NCBI RefSeq assembly: GCF_009928485.1
Contig: NZ_JAABNP010000003.1
Coordinates: forward strand, 224,285 to 288,284
DNA: 64,000 bases
Reading direction: 5' to 3'
From: Clostridium sp. C2-6-12
GTDB taxonomy: Bacteria > Bacillota > Clostridia > Clostridiales > Clostridiaceae
The notes under the pieces are model-generated. The model had not been told where the DNA came from, searched no databases, and was given only the letters and a program-made list of their open reading frames with translations. The position numbers and the translations under genes were made by a program. Positions 44,627-54,654 of the stretch are shown here, piece after piece; the stretch's first letter is position 1, and each line of letters begins with the position of its first letter.

Positions 44627-45562
44627 CTAAAATGTAACATAGCTAGAATCCCTATTAGGTATAAATTTATATGTTAGTAATATTGATACTACTAATAATG
44701 CTGTAACTACCAAACCACCCTCTGGTCCAAAACTTCCACCATTTATTATATTGGAACTTAAAACTTTTATTTTATATATTGAATCTGTATTATTTCCACT
44801 TACTAAAAACCCAAAAACATCTCCTTGAAAGTAATTCCACGTTATATGATAGCCAATACACATCCATATATTTTTAGTTTTCATAAACAAGTATCCCATA
44901 AATATTCCAAATAAAAATAAATTCACATATGCAAGCAAGCTTATTCCACCATTCATAGAATGCATTGCGGAAAAAATTATGGCTGAAACTATAAGAGGTA
45001 GCCATGCTTTCTTAGTTTGCTTTAATACTGTCATACAATATCCTCTGCAAAATAATTCTTCGTTAATACCAACAAAAATAAATACAACTAATTCAACAAA
45101 CAAACTCATTGAAAATTTAGGCATTCCAAGACCATTTACCATTTCTACCGATTTTGTTGCAATTAATATAAATGCAACTATTGTGAAAGATACTGCACCA
45201 CTCAATAAACCTGCACTTAAATCCTTCCAACTGCTCTTTATATTAGTAAATCCAATTTCTCTAACTTTGCCTTTATCCCACAATTTCCAAAATAATATTA
45301 CCCAGAATATTAAACTTATACACTGAATTAAATGTAAAAAGGCTCCTGGCAAATTTCCCATTCCTGAAAATTGCTGTTGCATATATGACGCTGCCTTAGC
45401 CTTATTTGCTGCAAATTCTGGATGCATTAATACAGTAACCATTCCATATACCATACTGAAAACAGCTGATAAAACAATAGTAGTAATAATAAATAATACA
45501 AATAAAAGTCCTATTTTCCACCCAGATCTTGTTTGGTTATCCGCGTTTTTTAAAATCTTCAT
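44627..45562 (-). CDS. CPBP (Abi/CAAX-like) family intramembrane metalloprotease
   Basis: 311 residues with about eight hydrophobic helices. The CPBP signature is present: GINEELFCRGY (EExxxR) near residue 180-190 and FSAMHSMN with the metal-binding His, followed by GYHITWNYFQG. Members process or modify membrane substrates and are linked to bacteriocin immunity in some bacteria. The ATG at 45562 has GGAGGG upstream; the frame continues to 45598 without a site. Confidence 0.9.
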   Translation of the reverse strand: MKILKNADNQTRSGWKIGLLFVLFIITTIVLSAVFSMVYGMVTVLMHPEFAANKAKAASYMQQQFSGMGNLPGAFLHLIQCISLIFWVILFWKLWDKGKVREIGFTNIKSSWKDLSAGLLSGAVSFTIVAFILIATKSVEMVNGLGMPKFSMSLFVELVVFIFVGINEELFCRGYCMTVLKQTKKAWLPLIVSAIIFSAMHSMNGGISLLAYVNLFLFGIFMGYLFMKTKNIWMCIGYHITWNYFQGDVFGFLVSGNNTDSIYKIKVLSSNIINGGSFGPEGGLVVTALLVVSILLTYKFIPNRDSSYVTF

Positions 45563-45687
45563 ACTTTCCCTCCATTCATACATATAAAATATATCCATAA
45601 ATATTATAACTTAATTTCATCATGACTAACTTAAAATATACTTAATTTTAACTGAAATAAATTCTATATTAATAAATATTTATTTAA

Positions 45688-45730
45688 CTAAAAAAATAAT
45701 ACCTCCAAGAAAAATCTCAGAGGTATTATT
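45688..45730 (-). terminator. Terminator of the gltB-gltD operon
   Basis: AATAATACCTC and GAGGTATTATT pair perfectly; on the minus strand a TTTTTTT run follows. Confidence 0.8.
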
Positions 45731-45749
45731 CATTGACAGGAAAGTTCCT

Positions 45750-45860
45750 GATTGCAGCATAGCTGCTACTTTTATAAGTGAATTGATCCTTATTGTGGCA
45801 TAGCCACTCTTTTAATCAGTGAAAAGTTTCGTATTGTAGCATATCTACTCTTTATATAGG
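45750..45860. repeat. Three imperfect direct repeats, ~41-bp period
   Basis: Three units beginning ATTGCAGCATAGCTGCTACT (45751), ATTGTGGCATAGCCACTCT (45792) and ATTGTAGCATATCTACTCT (45833) are spaced 41 bp apart. Each contains a small imperfect palindrome (GCAGC-AT-AGCTGC; GTGGC-AT-AGCCAC; GTAGC-AT-ATCTAC). They lie between gltD and its terminator. Confidence 0.7.
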
Positions 45861-45863
45861 TGT

Positions 45864-47336
45864 TTATTTTCTCAAAAATTCATTTACTGAGATTCCTGCT
45901 TGTATTCCTTCACTTATTGCAGTTACAACTAATGATTGACCACGTCTAGCATCACCTGTTGCAAATACTTTAGGAATATTAGTCTTAAAATCTTTATCGT
46001 CTGCTTTTACATTAGTTCGTGCATCTGATTCAACACCAAAAGCTTCTTTAATGTAGTTTTGTGAGCCTGTGAAGCCCATTGCAAGCAATACTAATTCAGC
46101 CTGATAAGTTTTTTCAGAGCCTTTAACTGGAATTGGACCAAATCTTCCGTTTTCATCCTTCTTCCATTCAACTTTTACAGTATCAACACTTTCAAGATTT
46201 CCATCTTTGTCAGCATTAAGAGCTGTAACTGTAGTTAAATATTCTCTAGGATCTTTTCCATATAGGTCTATAAATTCTTCTTGGCCGTAATCAACCTTAA
46301 GAACCTTAGGCCATTCTGGCCATGGATTATTATCTGCTCTCTCGTGAGCTGGCTCTCCCATTATTTCGAATTGAACTAAGGATTTACAGCCATGTCTAAG
46401 GGAAGTACCAACACAGTCTGTTCCTGTATCTCCACCACCAATGACAATTACATTTTTATCTTTTGCAGATATGTAATTACCATCAGCAAGATTAGAATCT
46501 AAAAGACTCTTAGTATTAGCCTTTAAGAAATCTACTGCAAAGTGAACTCCATTAATATTAGCTCTCCCTTCTACTTGAAGATCTCTAGGTTCAGAAGCTC
46601 CTGTTGCAAGGATTACTGCATCAAATTCATCTAAAATTTGACTTGCCTCGTAGTTTCCACCTACATTTGCATTGTTTACAAATTTAACGCCCTCTTCTGC
46701 CATAAGGTGTATTCTTCTTAAAATAACTTCCTTATCTAACTTCATGTTAGGAATTCCATACATTAATAATCCGCCTGGTCTATCACTTCTTTCAAATACA
46801 GTAACCTTATGACCACACTTATTTAATGTATCGGCAGCTGCAAGTCCAGCAGGGCCTGAACCAATTACTGCAACTGTCTTTCCTGTTCTTTTAGCTGGCG
46901 GATTTGCCTTAACTTTTCCATTTTCAAAAGCAATATCTATTATAGCTCTTTCTTGTTCTTTTATAGTAACTGCTGGACCATTTAATCCTGCTGTACATGC
47001 AGCTTCACAAGGAGCTGGACAAACTCTTCCTGTAAACTCTGGGAATGGATTAGTCTTATTTAATCTTTCATAAGCCAATTCCCATTTATCTCTGTATACT
47101 AAATCATTCCATTCAGGAATTAAATTGTGAAGTGGACATCCTGATACCATTCCAGAAAATAATACTCCTGATTGACAGAATGGAACTCCACAATCCATAC
47201 ATCTTGCACCTTGAATACATTGTTTTTCTACTGGAAGTCTGCTATGAAATTCATTATAATCTTTTAATCTTTCTTTCGGCTCTCTATTTTTTCCTACTTC
47301 TCTATCATACTCTAAAAATCCTGTTGGTTTACCCAT
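45864..47336 (-). CDS. gltD: Glutamate synthase [NADPH] small subunit
   Basis: 490 residues. The N-terminal cysteine clusters (CMDCGVPFCQSG and CPAPCEAACTAGL) carry the 4Fe-4S centres; VIGSGPAGLAAAD binds FAD, and VIGGGDTGTDC begins the NADPH fold; the C-terminus has FATGDARRGQSLVV. It passes electrons from NAD(P)H to GltB, where 2-oxoglutarate and glutamine become two glutamates. GGAGGG before the ATG; 13 nt after gltB. Confidence 0.96.
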   Translation of the reverse strand: MGKPTGFLEYDREVGKNREPKERLKDYNEFHSRLPVEKQCIQGARCMDCGVPFCQSGVLFSGMVSGCPLHNLIPEWNDLVYRDKWELAYERLNKTNPFPEFTGRVCPAPCEAACTAGLNGPAVTIKEQERAIIDIAFENGKVKANPPAKRTGKTVAVIGSGPAGLAAADTLNKCGHKVTVFERSDRPGGLLMYGIPNMKLDKEVILRRIHLMAEEGVKFVNNANVGGNYEASQILDEFDAVILATGASEPRDLQVEGRANINGVHFAVDFLKANTKSLLDSNLADGNYISAKDKNVIVIGGGDTGTDCVGTSLRHGCKSLVQFEIMGEPAHERADNNPWPEWPKVLKVDYGQEEFIDLYGKDPREYLTTVTALNADKDGNLESVDTVKVEWKKDENGRFGPIPVKGSEKTYQAELVLLAMGFTGSQNYIKEAFGVESDARTNVKADDKDFKTNIPKVFATGDARRGQSLVVTAISEGIQAGISVNEFLRK

Positions 47337-47349
47337 TTGTTTAACCCTC

Positions 47350-50300
47350 CTAATTTCCTTTAATTTCTTGGAAAGTTTTAATTAATGCTTCATCCTCATC
47401 ACATCCAAGATTCTTGTACTTTTCAACAGTTTCTAAAACTCTCTTGTAATCCTTTGGAATTATCTTATGGAATTTAGATTTTTCTGTATCAAAGTTGTAT
47501 AATATTTTGTTTCCTTTAGGAGAACCTGTAACTGCAACATGTTCTTCAATTAATTTCTTTAATTCATCTTCATCTTCTAAACTTAACTCTTCTAATAGTA
47601 TCATTTCTTCATTTATGTTTATCCTGAAGTTTGGATCTTCTTCATAAATGTAAGCAATTCCGCCACTCATACCAGCTGCAAAGTTAACTCCTGTTTTACC
47701 TAAAACAACTACCTTACCGCCTGTCATGTATTCTAATCCATGAGCACCTACTCCTTCAACAACAGCAGTTGCACCTGAATTTCTAACACAGAATCTTTCT
47801 CCTGCAATACCATTTATAAATACTTTACCTGAAGTTGCACCATATAAAGCAACATTTCCAATTAATATATTATCTTCAGCAACAAAAGTAGCTTTCTTTG
47901 GAGGATATACTATGATCTTACCACCTGATAATCCCTTACCTAAATAGTCATTAGCATCCCCTTCAACTTCAAAAGTTAATCCCTTTGGAATGAAGGAACC
48001 AAAACTTTGTCCAGCTGCTCCATTACATTTGATTTTTATAGTATCTTCTGCTAAACCATTTCCACCATTAACTCTAGTTATTTCTGAGCCTAAGATAGTG
48101 CCCAGAGTTCTATCAGTATTAGTTATATCTATTTCAAAACTAGTCTTTTGACCACTTTGAATAGCTTCTTTACACTTATCTAAGAATACTGTTTCATCTA
48201 ACACTTTATTTAACTTAAAGTCATATTTCTTAGTTTCATCAAATTTAACTACTTTACCTTTATATTTATCTGGAGTGTAAAGTATAGAACTTAAATCAAT
48301 AGTTTTTGATTTCCATCCATGAGCAGTTTCTCTTTGTTTAAGCTTATCTACTCTACCAATCATTTCATCAAGCTTTCTGAATCCAAGCTTAGCCATAATT
48401 TCTCTAAGTTCTTCAGCTATAAAGTACATAAAGTTAACAACATATTCTGGCTTTCCTTTAAATCTCTTTCTTAACTCTTCATTTTGAGTAGCAACTCCAA
48501 CTGGGCAAGTATCTAAGTTACAAACTCTCATCATTACACAGCCTAAAGCTACAAGCGGTGCAGTTGCAAATCCAAATTCTTCTGCTCCAAGCAATGCTCC
48601 AATAGCAACGTCACGGCCACTCATAAGCTTACCATCAACTTCTACCCTAACTCTTTCTCTTAAATCGTTAAGTAATAAAGTTTGATGTGCTTCAGCTAGT
48701 CCAAGTTCCCATGGAAGTCCTGCATTTTTAATAGAGTTCTTAGGAGATGCTCCAGTTCCTCCATCATATCCTGAAATTAATATTACTTCTGCTCCACCCT
48801 TAGCAACACCAGCTGCAACAGTTCCAACACCACATTCAGAAACTAACTTAACCGATACTCTAGAACCAGTATTTGCGTTCTTTAAATCGTAAATTAATTG
48901 TGCTAAATCTTCTATTGAATAGATATCATGGTGTGGTGGTGGTGATATAAGTCCAACACCAGTAGTTGAATGTCTAGTTTTAGCAACCCATGGATAAACC
49001 TTAGTTCCTGGTAGTTGTCCACCTTCACCTGGTTTTGCTCCTTGTGCGAGTTTTATTTGAAGTTCATCAGCATTAACCAAATATTCAGAAGTTACTCCAA
49101 ATCTACCTGATGCAATTTGCTTAATTGAAGATCTTTTTGAATCACCATTTTCATCTGTAATCCATCTTTCAGCGTCTTCTCCACCTTCACCAGTGTTAGA
49201 TCTACCACCTATTCTATTCATTGCAATAGCAAGTGCTTCATGTGCTTCTTTAGAAATTGATCCATAAGACATAGCTCCAGTTTTAAATCTCTTAACTATT
49301 TCAGAAACTGGTTCAACTTCTTCTAACGGAATTTCCTTAGAGTTATAGTTGAAATCTAATAAGCCTCTAAGAGTAACTTCAGCATATTCATCATCAATTA
49401 AATCTGTACATTCTTTAAATAACTCATAGTTTCCTGTTCTTGTAGCTTCTTGAAGCTTATGAATAGTTAATGGGTTATAAAGATGCTTTTCTTGTTCACC
49501 TTCTCCAGATCTAAGCTTTTCATAGCCTGGTGAATCTAATGCAAAGTCACTTGCATATGTCTTATCCTTAAATCCTTTTGTATGATTAATTTCTATTTCC
49601 TTTTGTATTTCTTTTAGTGTTATACCTTCTATTCTGCTTATAGTATTAGTAAAGTATCTGTCTATAACTTCCTTACTTATACCAATAGCTTCAAAGATTT
49701 GAGCTCCTTGGTAAGATTGTATTGTTGAAATACCCATCTTAGAAAGAATTTTTATTATTCCCTTAAGAACAGCTTTGTTATAGTTATAAACTGCTTTATC
49801 ATATTCTTTATCTAATAAACCATCTTCAATTAATCCTCTTAAAGCTTCATATGCCATATAAGGATTAACAGCCGATGCTCCAAAGCCAATTAGAGTTGCA
49901 AAATGATGAACTTCTCTTGGTTCTCCACTTTCTAATATTAATCCAACTGATGTTCTAGTTCCTTTTTTAACTAAATATTGATGAAGTGCTGAAACTGCTA
50001 ATAATGAAGGTATTGGCATTTTAGCTTCACAAACATTTCTGTCAGATAATATTAATACAGTATATCCTTTTTCGTATGCATCTTGTGCTTTTTCAAATAA
50101 TTCATCTAATGCATCTTCTAAAGAACCACCTTTATCAAATACAATATCTATAACCTTTGATTTTAAGTTACCACTGTTAAGTGCTTTTATTTTTGCTAAT
50201 TCATCATCATTTATTATTGGTGAATCAAGCTTTAATAGTCCACAGTTTTCTGCTTTATCTTCTAATATGTTTCCTTCTGGACCTACATATACGTTAGAAG

Positions 50301-51927
50301 CTGTAACTATTTCTTCTCTAATAGCATCTATAGGTGGATTAGTTACTTGAGCAAATAATTGCTTAAAGTAATTAAATAGTGGTTGAGCTTCTTTAGATAA
50401 TACAGCGAGTGGAACATCTATACCCATTGCAGCAAGTGGTTCAGCTGCTGTTTCAGCCATTGGAAGCATTGTTGTTTTAACTTCTTCATAAGTATAACCA
50501 AAAGTCTTTTCTAATCTCTTTCTAGTTTCTCTATCATATTCAATTCTGAATTTCTTTCCATCTTTAACTTTATCTAAAGTTACTAGGTTTTCTTTTAGCC
50601 ATTCTCCATATGGATGTTCAGTTGCATAAGAATGCTTTAATTCTTCGTCATCTATAACTTCTTTTTTAACTGTATCTACAAGTAACATTCTACCTGGCAT
50701 TAATCTGTCTTTCTTTTCAACATTTTCAGCAGGTATATCTAAAGCCCCAACTTCTGAAGAAAGAACTAATCTTCTGTCCTTAGTTATATAATATCTTGAT
50801 GGTCTTAAACCATTTCTATCTAAAACTGCACCAACTTTTTCACCATCTGTAAATACGATAGCTGCTGGGCCATCCCATGGTTCCATTAATGTAGCATTAT
50901 ATTCATAGAAAGCTCTTTTTTCTTTGCTCATAGTCTTGCTCTTATACCATGGTTCTGGAATTGCCATCATAACTGCTCTAGTTAAGTCCATACCATTCAT
51001 ATATAAGAATTCTAAGTTATTATCAAAGATTGCAGAGTCTGATCCTTCTTTATTAATGATAGGTAATACTCTGTTTAATTCTTTTCCAAGTACTCTAGAT
51101 TTTACATTTGTTTCTCTAGAATATACTTTATTTACATTTCCACGTAATGTATTGATTTCTCCATTGTGAATCATAAATCTGTTTGGATGAGCTCTTTCCC
51201 AGCTTGGGAAAGTGTTTGTACTATATCTTGAATGAACTAATGCTAAAGAAGTTTCAACTCTTTCATCTTCTAAGTCCTTATAGAACTCTCTTAATTGTGT
51301 AGATAAAAGCATACCCTTGTACACAATAGTTTTTGATGAAAAAGATGCTATGTAGAAAGTTTCATTTAAGAATTTGCTTATCCATCCAGCTCTCTTTTCT
51401 ATGTTTCTTCTAACAATATATAATTTTCTTTCGAAATCTTTTCCTGTTTTTATGCCATTAGGTCTCTTTACAAAAGCTTGCATTATGTAAGGCATAGCTT
51501 CTAAAGATGCTTTTCCAAGAATTGAAGGATTTGTTTGAACTGCTCTCCACCCGATTAGTTCAAGATTTTCATCCTTTGCTATATCTTCAAAAAGGCTCAT
51601 AGCTTCTTTTCTTGCCTTTTCTTCTTGTGGTAAGAACACCATAGCAACTGCATAATCACCCTCATCACCAAGAGTTAATCCCTTTGATTTTAATTCTTCT
51701 TCGAAGAATTTATGAGGTATATTGAATAATATTCCAGCTCCATCCCCTGTTCTTTCATCAGCTCCTGTACCACCTCTATGTTCTAATTTTTCTAAGATAG
51801 TTAAACAATCTGATAAAATCGCATGAGATTTTTCGCCATCAATGTTTACTATAGTCCCAATTCCACAAGCATCATGTTCAAAACATGGATTGTATAGCCC
51901 CTGTGCATTCGGATTATTGTTTTCCAT
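47350..51927 (-). CDS. gltB: Glutamate synthase large subunit
   Basis: 1525 residues, normal length. The class II glutaminase nucleophile is Cys21 (EHDACGIG), so a ~20-residue propeptide is expected. The central domain, the FMN-binding synthase domain ([33 protein letters not shown]), the 3Fe-4S cysteines ([20 protein letters not shown]) and the GXGXG beta-helix domain follow in order. It makes glutamate from glutamine and 2-oxoglutarate with electrons from GltD. Promoter at 52008-52035; AAGGGGG before the ATG. Confidence 0.97.
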   Translation of the reverse strand: MENNNPNAQGLYNPCFEHDACGIGTIVNIDGEKSHAILSDCLTILEKLEHRGGTGADERTGDGAGILFNIPHKFFEEELKSKGLTLGDEGDYAVAMVFLPQEEKARKEAMSLFEDIAKDENLELIGWRAVQTNPSILGKASLEAMPYIMQAFVKRPNGIKTGKDFERKLYIVRRNIEKRAGWISKFLNETFYIASFSSKTIVYKGMLLSTQLREFYKDLEDERVETSLALVHSRYSTNTFPSWERAHPNRFMIHNGEINTLRGNVNKVYSRETNVKSRVLGKELNRVLPIINKEGSDSAIFDNNLEFLYMNGMDLTRAVMMAIPEPWYKSKTMSKEKRAFYEYNATLMEPWDGPAAIVFTDGEKVGAVLDRNGLRPSRYYITKDRRLVLSSEVGALDIPAENVEKKDRLMPGRMLLVDTVKKEVIDDEELKHSYATEHPYGEWLKENLVTLDKVKDGKKFRIEYDRETRKRLEKTFGYTYEEVKTTMLPMAETAAEPLAAMGIDVPLAVLSKEAQPLFNYFKQLFAQVTNPPIDAIREEIVTASNVYVGPEGNILEDKAENCGLLKLDSPIINDDELAKIKALNSGNLKSKVIDIVFDKGGSLEDALDELFEKAQDAYEKGYTVLILSDRNVCEAKMPIPSLLAVSALHQYLVKKGTRTSVGLILESGEPREVHHFATLIGFGASAVNPYMAYEALRGLIEDGLLDKEYDKAVYNYNKAVLKGIIKILSKMGISTIQSYQGAQIFEAIGISKEVIDRYFTNTISRIEGITLKEIQKEIEINHTKGFKDKTYASDFALDSPGYEKLRSGEGEQEKHLYNPLTIHKLQEATRTGNYELFKECTDLIDDEYAEVTLRGLLDFNYNSKEIPLEEVEPVSEIVKRFKTGAMSYGSISKEAHEALAIAMNRIGGRSNTGEGGEDAERWITDENGDSKRSSIKQIASGRFGVTSEYLVNADELQIKLAQGAKPGEGGQLPGTKVYPWVAKTRHSTTGVGLISPPPHHDIYSIEDLAQLIYDLKNANTGSRVSVKLVSECGVGTVAAGVAKGGAEVILISGYDGGTGASPKNSIKNAGLPWELGLAEAHQTLLLNDLRERVRVEVDGKLMSGRDVAIGALLGAEEFGFATAPLVALGCVMMRVCNLDTCPVGVATQNEELRKRFKGKPEYVVNFMYFIAEELREIMAKLGFRKLDEMIGRVDKLKQRETAHGWKSKTIDLSSILYTPDKYKGKVVKFDETKKYDFKLNKVLDETVFLDKCKEAIQSGQKTSFEIDITNTDRTLGTILGSEITRVNGGNGLAEDTIKIKCNGAAGQSFGSFIPKGLTFEVEGDANDYLGKGLSGGKIIVYPPKKATFVAEDNILIGNVALYGATSGKVFINGIAGERFCVRNSGATAVVEGVGAHGLEYMTGGKVVVLGKTGVNFAAGMSGGIAYIYEEDPNFRININEEMILLEELSLEDEDELKKLIEEHVAVTGSPKGNKILYNFDTEKSKFHKIIPKDYKRVLETVEKYKNLGCDEDEALIKTFQEIKGN

Positions 51928-52007
51928 TTAAAATTCCCCCTTGAAATTAATAATATATTTAATTGTACTTTCACCTAAAGGCTTGGCACTATTAATTTTC
52001 CTATAAC

Positions 52008-52035
52008 ATTATACTAATACATTTATATGTAGCAA
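52008..52035 (-). promoter_or_regulatory. Promoter of gltBD
   Basis: TTGCTA and TATAAT spaced by 16 bp on the minus strand, about 80 nt upstream of gltB. The transcribed leader contains a short GC-richer segment (51977-52001) that may be structured but matches no riboswitch I know. Confidence 0.55.
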
Positions 52036-52087
52036 AACAACGAGTAAAAATATCCTTTTTTTCGATATGATTACTCGTATGGTTGCT
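52031..52087 (-). terminator. Hairpin after nitR
   Basis: ACGAGTAA (52040-52047) pairs with TTACTCGT (52071-52078), with an outer AGCAA/TTGCT pair. It lies right after the nitR stop codon and overlaps the -35 box of gltBD. No strong T-run, so it may be partial. Confidence 0.5.
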
Positions 52088-52097
52088 ATACTATAAG

Positions 52098-52658
52098 TTA
52101 TTCCATCTCGCTTAATATTAAACTAGCAATATCTTTCATTCTTCGCCCAGAATCCATACTTATTTTCTGCATATATCTAAAAGCTTCATTCTCCGTAATT
52201 CCTGAAGTTGACATAAGCTTACCTTTAGCCTTTTCAATCAGCTTTCTATCTTCTAAAGTATGCTCTAACTTTTCTACCTTTTCTCTTAACTTTTCAATTC
52301 TTTTTTTACTTTGAAAAATTAAATCAATTGCATTAGTCAAAAGTACATTAGAAATTTTAGTGCCAATACAATATATGTCAGTATCTTCTTCTATATATGA
52401 TTTATATGGCTCATTTACAATAGCTAAAAAACTAGTTGTATCTGCTAAGGTTTCATATATATCAAGTAAACTCATATCCTTGAATTTATATCCAACTAAG
52501 ACTAGGTCTGGGGAATATTGCATAACCAATCTAATTAATTCATTTCCTGAAGTACATAATGCTATAATTTCATAGCCTTCCTGTATTAGTAAACTCTTTA
52601 ATTTATTTGCGGTCTCAATATTGCTTAAAGCTATAATAATTTTACCATTTTGAGCCAT
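52098..52658 (-). CDS. nitR: ANTAR-domain RNA-binding response regulator (NitR-like antiterminator)
   Basis: 186 residues. A receiver-like domain (KIIIALSNIETANKLKSLLI, then PDLVLVGYKF) lacks a full set of phospho-acceptor acidic residues. A coiled coil (about 115-140) leads into a C-terminal ANTAR domain (KLMSTSGITENEAFRYMQKI and SMDSGRRMKDIASLIL). ANTAR proteins bind hexaloop hairpins in mRNA leaders and prevent termination. A regulator of this kind next to glnA has been described as NitR in solventogenic clostridia. Start ATG at 52658 (AAGGTG 9 nt upstream). It lies 41 nt after glnA on the same transcript. Confidence 0.9.
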   Translation of the reverse strand: MAQNGKIIIALSNIETANKLKSLLIQEGYEIIALCTSGNELIRLVMQYSPDLVLVGYKFKDMSLLDIYETLADTTSFLAIVNEPYKSYIEEDTDIYCIGTKISNVLLTNAIDLIFQSKKRIEKLREKVEKLEHTLEDRKLIEKAKGKLMSTSGITENEAFRYMQKISMDSGRRMKDIASLILSEME

Positions 52659-52699
52659 TGCAATCCCCACCTTAAATAATACTAATTGATACTACTAGA

Positions 52700-54031
52700 T
52701 TAATATCTATTAAGATAGTTCTTTATTTCCCAATCATGTACATCAATTCTATACTGATCCCACTCAATAGATTTTGCTTCAATATATTTATTAAAAATAT
52801 GATCTCCTAATGCTTTTTTAGCAAGTGAACTTTCTTTCATGAAATTGATAGCTTCATATAAATTATTTGGTAAGTTATCAATTCCTTGAGCTAATCTTTC
52901 TTCATTAGTCATATCAAAAATATTTGCTTCTACTTGAGCTGGTGGTTGTAAATTTTCTTTAATACCTTCTAATCCTGCTTGTAATAAACAAGCTAATACT
53001 AGGTATGGATTAGAACTTGGGTCTGGACATCGAAGTTCTATTCTTGTTCCAGAACCTCTTGATGCAGGTACTCTTATTAATGGAGTTCTGTTTTTGCATG
53101 ACCAAGCTAAGTAAACTGGTGCTTCGTATCCAGGTACTAATCTCTTATATGAATTAACTAATGGATTAGTTATTGCTGCAATCCCTTTAATATTTTTTAA
53201 TAATCCAGCAATAAAGTTATAAGCTATAGGACTTAATCCATTTGGATCACTTTCATCAACGAAAGCATTCTTTCCATCTTTAAATAATGACATATTAACA
53301 TGCATTCCTGACCCATTGATACCAAAGATTGGCTTTGGCATAAATGATGCATATAATCCATGTCTTTGAGCTATTGATTTTACAACTAGCTTAAAGGTCA
53401 TAATTCTATCTGCTGTTGTTAATGCATCACCATACTTAAAGTCTATTTCATTTTGACCTTCAGCAACTTCATGATGGGAAGCTTCAATTTCAAATCCCAT
53501 ATCTTCTAAAGCTAAAGTCATGTCACGACGTGCATTTTCTCCTAAATCTGTAGGTGCTAAATCGAAATACCCACCCTTGTCTTGAGTTTTTGTTGTTGCA
53601 TTTCCATTATCATCTGTTTCAAATAGGAAGAATTCACATTCTGGTCCAACGTTCATAGTATATCCAAGCTCAGCAGCTTCGTCTAAAGCTTTCTTTAATA
53701 TATATCTTGGATCTCCTTCAAATGGTGTTCCATCTGGTCTGTAAACATCGCAGATTAATCTTGCAACCTTACCTTGTTGTGGTCTCCATGGAAATATTAC
53801 AAAGCTGTCTAAGTTTGGTCTTAAATTCATATCTGATTCTTCAATTCTAACAAATCCATCAATAGAAGAACCATCAAACATACACTCATTATTTAGTGCT
53901 TTTTCTAATTGTTTGTCTGTAATAGCTACATTTTTTAATGCTCCAAAAATATCAGTAAATTGAAGCCTTATGAATTTAACGCCATTTTCCTTTACTAAAT
54001 TAATTATGTCTTCCTTCGAATACTTTGCCAT
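52700..54031 (-). CDS. glnA: Glutamine synthetase type I
   Basis: 443 residues, the length of GSI-alpha enzymes (no adenylylation-site extension). Motifs: [10 protein letters not shown] (near 50), [35 protein letters not shown] and the C-terminal [11 protein letters not shown]. It makes glutamine from glutamate, ammonia and ATP. The ATG at 54031 follows AAGGGGG by 10 nt; upstream codons in frame fall in the leader RNA. The leader has two promoter/terminator modules with ANTAR-like hairpins, and the antiterminator gene follows directly, giving autogenous control of glnA-nitR. Confidence 0.97.
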   Translation of the reverse strand: MAKYSKEDIINLVKENGVKFIRLQFTDIFGALKNVAITDKQLEKALNNECMFDGSSIDGFVRIEESDMNLRPNLDSFVIFPWRPQQGKVARLICDVYRPDGTPFEGDPRYILKKALDEAAELGYTMNVGPECEFFLFETDDNGNATTKTQDKGGYFDLAPTDLGENARRDMTLALEDMGFEIEASHHEVAEGQNEIDFKYGDALTTADRIMTFKLVVKSIAQRHGLYASFMPKPIFGINGSGMHVNMSLFKDGKNAFVDESDPNGLSPIAYNFIAGLLKNIKGIAAITNPLVNSYKRLVPGYEAPVYLAWSCKNRTPLIRVPASRGSGTRIELRCPDPSSNPYLVLACLLQAGLEGIKENLQPPAQVEANIFDMTNEERLAQGIDNLPNNLYEAINFMKESSLAKKALGDHIFNKYIEAKSIEWDQYRIDVHDWEIKNYLNRY

Positions 54032-54057
54032 CTTTAACATTCCCCCTTTTAGCTTTA

Positions 54058-54109
54058 AAAAAAGGCGCACAATAGAAATGTATACCATCTATCGAACGCC
54101 TTTGCTCAA
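54058..54109 (-). promoter_or_regulatory. glnA leader attenuator, proximal (terminator with overlapping ANTAR-type hexaloop hairpin)
   Basis: On the minus strand AAAGGCGTTCGATAGA pairs with TCTATTGTGCGCCTTT and is followed by six Ts, a good terminator, 27 nt ahead of the glnA start. Its 5' arm can instead join the alternative hairpin TTGAGC-[AAAGGC]-GTTCGA, a 6-bp stem whose hexaloop has A at position 1 and G at position 4, the ANTAR-target pattern. The two folds exclude each other. A second ANTAR hairpin is not obvious. Confidence 0.7.
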
Positions 54110-54125
54110 TTCATATAATAACATC

Positions 54126-54154
54126 ATTATATATACTTTTTTTGAATAAATCAA
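54126..54154 (-). promoter_or_regulatory. Proximal glnA promoter (P2)
   Basis: TTGATT and TATAAT with exactly 17 bp between them on the minus strand. Transcription would start about 15 nt before the proximal attenuator. Confidence 0.75.
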
Positions 54155-54266
54155 GGCATTTTATTAAAAAATTAATATTTTTACCGTCAAAACTTTAAAT
54201 AATAAGAAAAACCATACAACTTTCTTTAAAAAATAAAGTTCGTATATTTTTTGTATATAAAATGAT

Positions 54267-54316
54267 AAAAAAAAACGAAGTCAAAAAGAAGTATTCTTCC
54301 CATGACTCCGTTGTCA
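54267..54316 (-). promoter_or_regulatory. glnA leader attenuator, distal (terminator with overlapping hexaloop hairpin)
   Basis: On the minus strand AACGGAGTCA pairs with TGACTTCGTT, with an inner GAAG/CTTC pair, followed by a run of nine Ts. The 5' arm overlaps a possible TGAC-[AACGGA]-GTCA hairpin, again a hexaloop with A1 and G4, though with only a 4-bp stem. Same logic as the proximal module. Confidence 0.6.
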
Positions 54317-54338
54317 AAGCATATCGAAATTCATATAT

Positions 54339-54367
54339 ATTATACAAATCCCTTCATACTATGTCAA
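54339..54367 (-). promoter_or_regulatory. Distal glnA promoter (P1)
   Basis: Consensus TTGACA and TATAAT, 17 bp apart, on the minus strand. The transcript would meet the distal terminator after about 60 nt. Confidence 0.8.
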
Positions 54368-54654
54368 TTATTATGGGAAAACTTTTCATTAATAATAGGT
54401 TCATTTTTTGTTTTTCACATATAGTATATTATTATTTTAGTACTTTATACTCATATAATTAATTATATCATTCATTGCCAGAAACAACTATTCACAATAT
54501 TGGCAATCTGTAATCAAATAATTCTATTTTTCCAATATATAAATCAGTTAATTGCGATTAAACACCTAATATTAATAATTCTCTTGAACATTCTTTGATA
54601 AATTGCTACAATCTTATATGTAAAATTTAAAAAATACGTATGGGGGCTATAATT

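Noticed and set aside
51960..52005. gltB leader as a known riboswitch
   Set aside because: The GTGCCAAGCCTTTAGGTG segment can form only a short stem and matches no riboswitch core I can recall; it also lacks the A1/G4 hexaloop seen in the glnA leader.
54262..54462. 66-codon plus-strand open frame upstream of the aspartate kinase
   Set aside because: It lies on the opposite strand of the distal glnA promoter and terminator, has no ribosome-binding site and an odd composition.
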